NCBI GenBank assembly: GCA_025462755.1
Contig: JAOAPF010000447.1
Coordinates: 22,328 to 86,327, forward strand
Length of the DNA stretch: 64,000 bases
Direction of reading: 5' to 3'
Origin: Edaphobacter sp.
Lineage (GTDB): Bacteria; Acidobacteriota; Terriglobia; Terriglobales; Acidobacteriaceae
The position numbers were made by a program, and so were the translations under genes. The notes under the pieces were generated by a model. The model made no database searches, was not told where the DNA came from, and saw only the letters and a program-made list of their open reading frames with translations. Shown here piece after piece: positions 24,967 to 33,294 of the stretch; the stretch's first letter is position 1; each line of letters starts with the position of its first letter.

Positions 24967-27900
24967 TTAGAAGGTGATCTTGCCCGAAAGCTGCATTGTA
25001 CGAGCGTTGTTGAGGAACTCCTTCTCAGGGTGATTGAAGGCGGAGCTGGTGACGGTCTGATAGTTGTAGCTCGCGGTGTAGCTGGTCGCGTTGACGTTGT
25101 CAACGGTTCCGGGGATGTACTGTGGATGGTTGAGGACGTTAAAGGCTTGCGCGCCGAACTGGAACGAATAGTGTTCTTTCACCGTAATCCGCTTGAAGGC
25201 CGAAAGATCGAAGTTGTTGATCGGACGGATGGGAAGCGTGTTACGTGCGCTGTTCGGCAGAGTGCCAAGGCCTGCCTGGACATAGTATGCGTTGGAAGGA
25301 GTAAAGGTCGTCCCGGAGATGGCGCCCGCCGTGTATCCAACGGTGTTGCCCGTGCAGCTTGTCACTACTGTTGAAGTGCCATTTGCCACGCCTTTGCCGG
25401 TAATAAAAGTGGGGCCAGAAGTCGCAGTGGCGTCGCAAGCAAACGCCGTATTGATCTGGCGAACAGAACCGGTGCCGGTTCCCTTCACTCCGTTCGGGTT
25501 GATGATGGCACGGGAGATCGCGGAGCCGCTATCGCCGTTCAGATTGGAGTTGACGCCAGACAGGACGGTTGCGTACTCAGGCGACTCATAAGTGTAGATG
25601 GGCGCGACCTGCCAGTTGCCGACGACGTTGCGCATGAGGAAGCTGTTGGAGTGTTTGTAGTAGGGCAGATCCCAGAGCGCCTCGAGAGTGATGCGGTTCG
25701 TGCGGTCGAGTGCGGAACGGCCATAGTCGCACGAGATGCACTGCGAGTTCTGCTGACGGCGAGGAGTGAGCACGGTGGCGAAGACCTCGGCGGTTGCATC
25801 GTCCATCGTCTTCGACCAGGTGTAGGAGAGGTTCATCTGCAGCCCGCCCTGGAAGCGCCGGGTGAGATTGGCAACCAGACCGTTGTAGTTCGACTGAGAG
25901 TAGGGCTGATAGGAGGTGATTGTTGTGCTAAAGCCGGCGGTCGCCCACGCGGGCACGATGCGCGAATTAGCCTGGATCGCAGCGAGGGTTGTCGCGCCGC
26001 TACCGGCTCCGACGAGCGTGGTGGAACCGTTGACCACGGTCCCGAGTTGGTTCGTGGTTGTGGCTTTGGGCTGGACGTTAATTTGATCCTGGGTCGCAAG
26101 GTGAATGCCGCGGGTCCCGACGTAGCCGATCTCAGCGGTATAGGCGGACCCGATCGTTCGCTGGATCGTCAGAGTGTAGGTCTCGGCGTAGGGCAGAACC
26201 TGATCCGGCAGGAGAGCCGAGGTAGATTTACGCTGTAACGCAAGACCCGCAGGAGTGTTGGGGAAGGTTACCGTACCGGATCCTGTTCCGGCGGGCAGGC
26301 CGCCATTCTTCAGGAAGTTCGGGGAGCTGTAAGCCGCTTGGCCGGGATCATTAACATTGTTGGTGGACGAATATTGCGGCGGGAAGGAGAGGGTTCCCAG
26401 GTTGTCGAAGAGAACATCGTATGCTATGCCGAATCCAGCGCGGATAGAGGTCTTCGAGTCTGGCGCCCAGTTGATGCCGAAGCGCGGCGCGAAGCTGGTG
26501 TAGGTTGGCTGGGGAGCGTGGAAGTTGACGAGACCCGGAAACGAGGCTGCACTGTTGAGCTGCTGGGCACGCTCGCCGACCGGGACCGAGGTGAACTCCC
26601 AACGGAGGCCAGCGTTGATGGTGATGGTCGGCGTCATGCGCCACGTGTCGTTGCCGTAGAAATAGAGCGCGGTCTGGTCGCCATAGTAGGTATGATTGCC
26701 AGTCGAACGCTGCCCGAAACCGTTGACATCCGGTGCGAGATCGTGAAAGAAATCGTCGGAGTTTGACCACTGATAGTCGCCGCGAGCGCGCTGGGTGAAA
26801 CCCTGTGGCGAGATGTACTTGCGGCCGTCGAAACCGAACTTCAGGCTGTGCTTGCCCTTCACCCAGCCGATATTGTCCGTCACCTGGTAGAGGTTCTGGA
26901 TGGTGAACTGAGGGGCGTTGCCATCCGGTCCGACGCTGAGAAAGCCCTGATCATAGAACTGGAGGTTGGGGAAGGAATCGAGGCCAGGATAGGAGAAGTT
27001 GCCTGAGGTAAGCGTGTTGCTATAACGGTTGTATCCGAGACGGAACTCATTGGTGAGGTTGGGAGTGAAGGTGTGGTACTCCGAGAGAGCTATGAGATGG
27101 AACCTAAAGGGCTGGGTCGTGAAGAAGGTCGGAAGGTTAGCAGCGGTGTCCTCTGATCCCTGCGTGTTGTAGATGTAGCGGCCGCGGATGTTGTCCTTCG
27201 GGCCCAGGGTATAGTCCATGCTGGTCGTCAAGGCGTCGAAGTTGGAGAAGGTAGGCGTGTTAACCAGATAGTTGCCGAGGGGGATGTTGGTAGACCCAGG
27301 CGCCCCAGTGACGGTGAAGGATTGGGGTCCCTTAGAGTTGAAGCAGGCATTGTCGTTGGCGCTAGTGACCTGCGCGCCACCAAAGGCATTGGCCGCAGGC
27401 ACGTATTTGGCGTATTGCTGAAGGTTGTTGGCGCTGAATCCATAGCTGGCTGCCAAGCTGTTGAGTTGGGAGAGGCCGGCGGCGGTGGGAGTGCAAAGAT
27501 AGTAGCTCGCGGCCGTGCCGATGGTATTGCGCTCAAAGTTCCCGAAGAAGAAGAGCTTATCTTTGAAGATCGGCCCGCCAACCTGACCGCCGTAGCGGTT
27601 GTTATCGTAGCGCGGGTTGGGGACCTTGCCGCCGGCGATTCCGCTGGCTGCGTTCAGGTTGCGATTCTGGAAGTACTCATAAAGAGTGCCGTGGAACCGG
27701 TTGGTGCCGGAGATGACGTCGGTGTTGAATTGACCGCCCGACGAGTGGCCGAACTCTGGAGAGAACTGGTTGGTGATGAGGGTGAAGTTGCCGACGGAGT
27801 CGTTGGGCACGTAGACGAGCGGACCGGTGACTGCCTTGTTGTTGTTGTCAATTCCCTCAATCGTGAAGTTGTTGTTGCGCGGACGCTGGCCGCCGATCGA

Positions 27901-28428
27901 AGGTCCGACACCGATGCCGATACCGCCGGTTGAGGCGACGCCGGGGCTGAGCAGCGACGTATTGATGACGCCGAGACCGACCGTGGCGGTAGGCAGGCTC
28001 GCCAGTTCCTCGGTGGAGAATGTCGTGGTGAGGTTCGTGCTCGTGGTGTCGAGAACCACACCCGCCTCAGCGGAGACTTCGACGGTGGTGTTGGCACCAA
28101 CCGAAAGGGTCACCGGGATGGTAGCGGTCTTGTTGATGTCCACCGTCACGCCATGAAGCGTGTAGGACTGAAAGCCCGAGGAGCTGACCGCGACATCATA
28201 CTTGCCGGGAAGCAGGTTGCCGGCGCGGAATTCTCCATCGGCCCCGGACTTGACCGAAACCGCAACATGAGTGTCCTCATTGGTGATCGTTACGTTCGCA
28301 TTCGAGACGAATGCTCCCGAGGGATCTTTGACCGTGCCGACCAGGTCGCCACTCGTAATCTGACCGAAAGAGACGCTTGCAAACAAAGCCATCGTGATGA
28401 CGGCAACAAACAGGGATATACGACGCAT
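24967..28428 (-). CDS. Oar-like TonB-dependent receptor 1
   Basis: GGAGG lies just before the ATG at 28426-28428; the frame extends 24 bases further but without support. The 1153-residue protein has a signal peptide ending VSFGQ, a carboxypeptidase-regulatory-like beta domain (GDLVGTVKDPSGAFV, about residues 25-105), a plug domain with GGQRPRNNNFTIEGID, and a long beta-barrel ending in the aromatic-terminated KITF. This is the large Oar-type receptor expanded in Acidobacteria; substrates are thought to be oligosaccharides or peptides but are rarely proven. Its nearest same-strand neighbour is a second receptor of the type (about 30% longer spacer between). No FecI/FecR regulators are adjacent. 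Confidence 0.9.
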   Translation of the reverse strand: MRRISLFVAVITMALFASVSFGQITSGDLVGTVKDPSGAFVSNANVTITNEDTHVAVSVKSGADGEFRAGNLLPGKYDVAVSSSGFQSYTLHGVTVDINKTATIPVTLSVGANTTVEVSAEAGVVLDTTSTNLTTTFSTEELASLPTATVGLGVINTSLLSPGVASTGGIGIGVGPSIGGQRPRNNNFTIEGIDNNNKAVTGPLVYVPNDSVGNFTLITNQFSPEFGHSSGGQFNTDVISGTNRFHGTLYEYFQNRNLNAASGIAGGKVPNPRYDNNRYGGQVGGPIFKDKLFFFGNFERNTIGTAASYYLCTPTAAGLSQLNSLAASYGFSANNLQQYAKYVPAANAFGGAQVTSANDNACFNSKGPQSFTVTGAPGSTNIPLGNYLVNTPTFSNFDALTTSMDYTLGPKDNIRGRYIYNTQGSEDTAANLPTFFTTQPFRFHLIALSEYHTFTPNLTNEFRLGYNRYSNTLTSGNFSYPGLDSFPNLQFYDQGFLSVGPDGNAPQFTIQNLYQVTDNIGWVKGKHSLKFGFDGRKYISPQGFTQRARGDYQWSNSDDFFHDLAPDVNGFGQRSTGNHTYYGDQTALYFYGNDTWRMTPTITINAGLRWEFTSVPVGERAQQLNSAASFPGLVNFHAPQPTYTSFAPRFGINWAPDSKTSIRAGFGIAYDVLFDNLGTLSFPPQYSSTNNVNDPGQAAYSSPNFLKNGGLPAGTGSGTVTFPNTPAGLALQRKSTSALLPDQVLPYAETYTLTIQRTIGSAYTAEIGYVGTRGIHLATQDQINVQPKATTTNQLGTVVNGSTTLVGAGSGATTLAAIQANSRIVPAWATAGFSTTITSYQPYSQSNYNGLVANLTRRFQGGLQMNLSYTWSKTMDDATAEVFATVLTPRRQQNSQCISCDYGRSALDRTNRITLEALWDLPYYKHSNSFLMRNVVGNWQVAPIYTYESPEYATVLSGVNSNLNGDSGSAISRAIINPNGVKGTGTGSVRQINTAFACDATATSGPTFITGKGVANGTSTVVTSCTGNTVGYTAGAISGTTFTPSNAYYVQAGLGTLPNSARNTLPIRPINNFDLSAFKRITVKEHYSFQFGAQAFNVLNHPQYIPGTVDNVNATSYTASYNYQTVTSSAFNHPEKEFLNNARTMQLSGKITF

Positions 28429-28842
28429 CGAGCCTCCAAAAAAAATCTCCACTGATCGTGGGAGGCCAATGGGGAAATGACTTGCCCGGGAATTTCCTTA
28501 TTTTCAAATCAGTTAGTTGGATTACGGGTTGGCAATCGTAGGGCCAAAACCCGAAAAATGCCAAAAATCATAGGATACCTATAATATTCAACAAGGTAAG
28601 CCACTTAGATAGCAGGTTTAGAGAGTTAGGCGATATCGAACTTATATGAATTCCTGTAGATAATCCCGCGAAAGTTGCATGAAAATGGACATCTCCCGCG
28701 CGATTGCACGTTCCCGCTGAGCCAAGGACCTCCTGACTCACGCCAGACTTGGAGCCAAATAGGCGGAGTTGATCTCTGAGCAGCGACCCGCGAAGCTCTA
28801 TCCCGGCCCTCCACACCAGTAGGCGAATTTGAAGGCCCTGCA
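28429..28842. other. Intergenic region upstream of receptor 1
   Basis: This AT-richer spacer of about 400 bases lies between two receptor genes on the same strand. It should contain the promoter and 5' leader of receptor 1; apparent short minus-strand ORFs have no ribosome site or family features. I see no other element. Confidence 0.4.
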
Positions 28843-28844
28843 CA

Positions 28845-28873
28845 AAAAAATGGTGGAGACCGAAGTCTCCACC
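28845..28873 (-). terminator. Intrinsic terminator after receptor 2
   Basis: GGTGGAGAC pairs with GTCTCCACC around CGAA/TTCG, and on the minus strand is followed by ATTTTTTTG, a classic T-run. It lies 25 bases after the receptor 2 stop. Confidence 0.88.
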
Positions 28874-28897
28874 ACAGTGTTATAGCTTGCCAATTGT

Positions 28898-31800
28898 TTA
28901 GAAGTTGATCTTCAGGGCAAACTGCCCGAAGCGACGCTCGTCATTCGCGCCACCGAAGAGGCCGATACCGCCCTTGGACGCCGTGATCGGCACCGGCACG
29001 CCGGGGCCAACGTTGGCAACGTCATCCAGCGATTCCTGAATGAAGAGATTGTGATGGTTCAGCAGATCGAATCCCTCTGCGCGAAACTCCACATTGATCT
29101 GTTCATGGATTGGAAAGATCTTGCTGACAGAAGCATCGAACGTCCACGCTCCCGGTCCGCGGAAGCTGTTACGAGCGACCATGGTTGGAGGGAAAGGGCC
29201 CCAGTCGGAGATTCCATCCGGAAAGACCTTAGGATTTGGGTTAAGCGCTGGATTTCCAAAGCTCACCGCTGCCGGAAGGTTGCCGATGTGATAGCTGTTC
29301 GCGCCCCCGCCAGTGACACCAGCGGGTATCTTCGTAAAGGTGTGCTGTGAAATAACTCCGGCCGCCGGCGTATACCGCGCCACCTGATAGCCACTGTTAT
29401 TATTCGTGCTGTCGAAGTAGGAGAATGGCACACCGGTACGGACCGTATAGATGCCCGTCACCTGCCAGCCGCCCACCGTCTCATTGATTAATTTGTTGCT
29501 TAGCTTCGGCGTCCGGTACAGCGGCGCGATCACCAGGCGCTGACGAATATCAAGGTCCCCACTGCCACGGTCGAATCCCGGATTGAATGGCTGCAAATAT
29601 CCAAGGCCGAACGCATTGTTCGTCTCTGAGAACGTTGTGCTCAGATCATCCAGTTGATGCGCAACCGTGTAATTGGCGACCAGGCTCAACCCGGTATTGC
29701 GGTAATTCGTAGTCTGGAATTGGACGTTGATCGACTGATAGTACGAGTCGCCATTGGAGCCCCGGTTATTGATATTGGAGTATTGGTTGTTGAGTCTTGT
29801 CAGTGTTGGAGCGCTTCCACCGACGGTCAATGGGTCGCCGAGCAGCACATTCCCGCCGCCCTGCGTATTGATATTCTTGATGTCATACAGATGGAGCCCG
29901 CGCGCGCCCGCATACTGGAGTGATACCAGTGTGTTGCGCGCCAGTTGCCGATCGATTGCCGCGTCCCAGAACTGCGTCTGCGCCGTCCGAATATGCTCAT
30001 CCACATTCCTCAGACTGGTGGGCGGCAGCGCAACGTTACCGGAAGCACCCGCCAGCGGACCCTGGTTCGAAGTCGTGATCTTCGTATTGTTGATCACGAC
30101 CACGGCGTAGGCCGGGGGATTCTGAATCACGTTGAAGGTTACATTGCCGAAATTACGCTCATAACTGATGCCGTAACCGCCGCGAAACGACGTCTTGCCG
30201 TCCCCGAACAGGTCGAGGGCAAAGCCGATACGCGGCGAGACAGTACCGTACGACGGGCTCCACAGCGAGCCGATAGGACTGGTCGGAGCGGTAAATACCT
30301 GGCCGGTCCGAACGCTCTGGACGTAGCTCCCCGAGCCGTAGTAGAAGTTGGAGTCCAGATTCTGATGGTTGTTATGCTGGACACCAAAGTACTCATAGCG
30401 CAAACCATAATTGAACGTAAGCCTCGGCGTGAGCTTGAAGGAATCCTGTGCATATACCGCCCAGTCGTGGAAGCGATTGCTCCGCGCAAAGACCGGCGGT
30501 ATCGCCGGCAGGTTAATCGAACACGCGGGCGTCTGAGCCAACGTGCCAGTGTATGGGTTCAGCACGCAAGGCAACGCGCCCTGAGCATTTACTGCAGCTG
30601 AAAACTGGAACAGATTTCCGGTTACCAGTCCATTCAATCCGTTCGTCCGGTTGGTGCCGATCTGCTCTGCCGCCTGCGCGTACGCTCCATAAGCGTTATT
30701 GGCCTGCATGTACACGATCTGCGCGCCAAACTGCATGGAATGTTTTCCTTTTTGCACATTCAGGTCCTGATTGACCTGGATGGTGTTTTGCGGTCCGCCA
30801 AAGGGAAGGCCACCATTCGCGGGGTTGAAGTCGTAAAAGCCAGGCAGCTGAATGAAGAAAGATGTTCCCGGCAGCTGCGCATTGGTTGAAACAGTCAGCG
30901 TCGGCACATTCTGCAGACTCGTGTTGTACGTCAATGGAGAGTTGAATCTGCTGAAGCTGAGCTTGGTCGTTTCGGTCAGGTAAGGATTGAAAACGTGGTT
31001 CGCGCTCAGAAGATAGGCCGTGGCGAAGTCCGCCGAGGCCACGTTGTATTGATTGTATGGCGATGCAAACGCCGATCCGCTCTGATCGGCTTCGTTGTAG
31101 TTGGCATAGCGGAAGAAAATCTGGGTGCGGTCGCTCAGGTTGTAGTCAAACCGCCCAACGACGTTGTAGGTATTTTGCGGAAGACTGCCGCCGGTGTTGG
31201 TTGCGGCGGGATACGCCACGGTACCGAAAGCCGGCGTGGTGGCGGGAACTCCTGCAATTCCAAGCTGGCCGGCAGTGTATGTATTTGTGAAGTTGAAGCT
31301 CTTTCCGCCACCGTATTGCGCAAAGAAAGCCTGCGTGTTGGGTGCGGTAAGGGCGAGGAACTGGGGCGTGGGAACCGCTGCAATGCTTATCGCGGTACTG
31401 CGGACGCGAATCCACTCCGTGCTGCCGAAGAAGAACAGCTTGTCCTTGAGAATTGGGCCGCCAACCGCGAAGCCAAACTGGTTGCGTGTGTACTTGCCCT
31501 TGGGAAGACCCTGCTGAGCATTGAGGACAGTGTTCGACGTGTAGGCGGAGAGACGATTGAACTCCCAGACAACGCCGTGAAATGCGTTGGTTCCGCTCTT
31601 CGTGGTCACATTGACGATTCCGCCGGAGGCCCGGCCGTACTGGGGTTCGTAGTTACTGGTCTGGACGCGAAACTCCTGGGTGGCGTCCTGCGGAATGTAC
31701 ACGCCGACGTTATCGGCGAAGGCGCTGATGTTTTCAACGCCATCCAACAGAATTTCAGTGCCGCTGGATCGCTGTCCGTTGATATTGAAGCCGACACCTC

Positions 31801-32398
31801 GCGTAGTCGCGTTCTGTGAGTTTCCGTTCGAAGCGTTTCTCGAATCGCCGCTGTTGGTGCTATCGCCGGCGGATACGTTGCCCGCAAGCGCCACCAGATC
31901 ATATGGATTGCGGGTGAGGCTCGGCATCTGTGCAACCTGGGTTGCGTTCACGATCTGCGATAGTTCCTGTGTCTGCGTGTTTGCCTGCGCGCCACCCTCA
32001 GCGGTCACCTCGACGGAGGTGTTCTCTTGCGTCACGGACAGCTTGGCGTCCAATGTCACCTTGGCCGCGACCGTGACCTCAACCCGAGTGGTGGAGGGAT
32101 GAAATCCAGCGCCCGTTACGGTCACTTCATACTGGGCTGGTTGCAGGCCCGTGACAACGTAGGCGCCCGTTCCGCTGGTGGTTACGGTACGAACTGCATT
32201 TGTGCCGAGGTTCTTAACCGTGACGGTTGCATTAGGCACAACCGCGCCGGTAGGGTCGGTAACGGTTCCCGAAATCTGCCCTGCCTCCTGTCCCCGCGCC
32301 GCCGAACCAAATGCAAATATCGCTAGAAGCACCATTCCAACGAACAGCGCAGTCTTATGCCGTAGGCAATCGCCTAGCATTCTGTATTCAGTTGACAT
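28898..32398 (-). CDS. Oar-like TonB-dependent receptor 2
   Basis: The 1166-residue protein has a signal region with a hydrophobic core (ALFVGMVLLAIFAFGSA) and ends its signal near ARGQ. An N-terminal carboxypeptidase-regulatory-like domain follows (GQISGTVTDPTGAVV), then a plug with FNINGQRSSGTEILLDGVEN, and a barrel with ILKDKLFFFGSTEW and a C-terminal FALKINF. It is the same type as receptor 1 but only moderately similar, so not a recent duplicate. GGAG lies seven bases before the ATG. Its start faces an 0.9-kb spacer containing a 28-base inverted repeat, possibly its operator. The ligand is not predictable; a GH28 gene nearby suggests plant polysaccharide fragments as one option. Confidence 0.9.
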   Translation of the reverse strand: MSTEYRMLGDCLRHKTALFVGMVLLAIFAFGSAARGQEAGQISGTVTDPTGAVVPNATVTVKNLGTNAVRTVTTSGTGAYVVTGLQPAQYEVTVTGAGFHPSTTRVEVTVAAKVTLDAKLSVTQENTSVEVTAEGGAQANTQTQELSQIVNATQVAQMPSLTRNPYDLVALAGNVSAGDSTNSGDSRNASNGNSQNATTRGVGFNINGQRSSGTEILLDGVENISAFADNVGVYIPQDATQEFRVQTSNYEPQYGRASGGIVNVTTKSGTNAFHGVVWEFNRLSAYTSNTVLNAQQGLPKGKYTRNQFGFAVGGPILKDKLFFFGSTEWIRVRSTAISIAAVPTPQFLALTAPNTQAFFAQYGGGKSFNFTNTYTAGQLGIAGVPATTPAFGTVAYPAATNTGGSLPQNTYNVVGRFDYNLSDRTQIFFRYANYNEADQSGSAFASPYNQYNVASADFATAYLLSANHVFNPYLTETTKLSFSRFNSPLTYNTSLQNVPTLTVSTNAQLPGTSFFIQLPGFYDFNPANGGLPFGGPQNTIQVNQDLNVQKGKHSMQFGAQIVYMQANNAYGAYAQAAEQIGTNRTNGLNGLVTGNLFQFSAAVNAQGALPCVLNPYTGTLAQTPACSINLPAIPPVFARSNRFHDWAVYAQDSFKLTPRLTFNYGLRYEYFGVQHNNHQNLDSNFYYGSGSYVQSVRTGQVFTAPTSPIGSLWSPSYGTVSPRIGFALDLFGDGKTSFRGGYGISYERNFGNVTFNVIQNPPAYAVVVINNTKITTSNQGPLAGASGNVALPPTSLRNVDEHIRTAQTQFWDAAIDRQLARNTLVSLQYAGARGLHLYDIKNINTQGGGNVLLGDPLTVGGSAPTLTRLNNQYSNINNRGSNGDSYYQSINVQFQTTNYRNTGLSLVANYTVAHQLDDLSTTFSETNNAFGLGYLQPFNPGFDRGSGDLDIRQRLVIAPLYRTPKLSNKLINETVGGWQVTGIYTVRTGVPFSYFDSTNNNSGYQVARYTPAAGVISQHTFTKIPAGVTGGGANSYHIGNLPAAVSFGNPALNPNPKVFPDGISDWGPFPPTMVARNSFRGPGAWTFDASVSKIFPIHEQINVEFRAEGFDLLNHHNLFIQESLDDVANVGPGVPVPITASKGGIGLFGGANDERRFGQFALKINF

Positions 32399-33294
32399 AA
32401 TCCTTCTCCAAATTTTCTGTCGCTCTGCGAGCTCGAGCGGCTGGTCCCCAAAGATGCGGACGCTACGAAAGCCTCCGCGACGGCATTACGCCAATACGCA
32501 ATTCACGCGCCAAACTTGCGCTCATGCAAATAAAGCACCAAGCACACAAAAGGTGTAGAACCAACCACAAAACCACCAAAAAAGCTATGAAAAAGTGGAG
32601 AGAAGACGGTGATTTTACAACTCACCATCATATTGTGTGCCTGTCTCCATCTCGGATCAAACTAGTCTGATATTTCGCTTGATATCGGACTAACTCTGTC
32701 GTATATTCAGGCCACCGAGTTTATGGAACACATAAACTGCCTGTGCTATTCGACTTGCCCGACAAACGGGTCCAGAGGAATTGGCTAACTGCGATCGCAA
32801 GCGCAAAGCTGCTAAAGAAACATGGGACAAACGGTATGAATCCGCATCGGAAAGGAGCCAGGCTGAGACGCATGACAGAGACCGTGGTCGATCTCCGTTA
32901 AGTTATAGATTTGAACGATATCCCTTCGAATATCAAGAACTTGGGACGGACATTAATTTTCCAGGGACGAATCCGGCGCGATCAGGGACCAATGGACAAC
33001 CGTGCCGCAGCGACACCGGGTAAGCAGCGAATCGCATATTGAAATTGGAATTGTTGCCCAGATTCAGCAGAGCGAAGGGGTTGTTTAAAGCGAAGGTTGG
33101 CACCGTTGGAAGGTGCGTAGTTCGAGCCCTTCAACTCGGCTCAAAACCTTATTGCATATCAGGTAGGAACTTCAAGTTTTCGCATGGCCTCGGCCATCAA
33201 GCGGAACTTCGAAGGCTAGCGGTCAAGGACGAAGCATGCTTTCTCGACGATTTCCTTGATTTGGTGGTAGCTGAATTCTTTGGAGGAGCAAAGT
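32399..33294. other. Long divergent spacer between receptor 2 and siderophore receptor
   Basis: The spacer lies between two divergent outer-membrane receptor genes. It holds the 28-base inverted repeat described separately and an A/C-rich stretch (about 32525-32590). One plus-strand frame (32781-33023) is open but has no ribosome site or recognisable content, and I leave it out. Promoters for both genes must lie here. Confidence 0.45.
32664..32691. promoter_or_regulatory. 28-base inverted repeat, candidate operator
   Basis: AGTCTGATAT and ATATCGGACT are complementary at nine of ten positions around the eight-base centre TTCGCTTG. The symmetry is typical of a dimeric repressor site (GntR or LacI type would fit the length). 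It is 266 bases upstream of receptor 2 and about 600 upstream of the siderophore receptor. No regulator gene is adjacent. Confidence 0.4.

Noticed and set aside
32781-33023. Plus-strand ORF in the receptor spacer
   Set aside because: No ribosome site, low-complexity polar sequence without homology pattern; likely chance.
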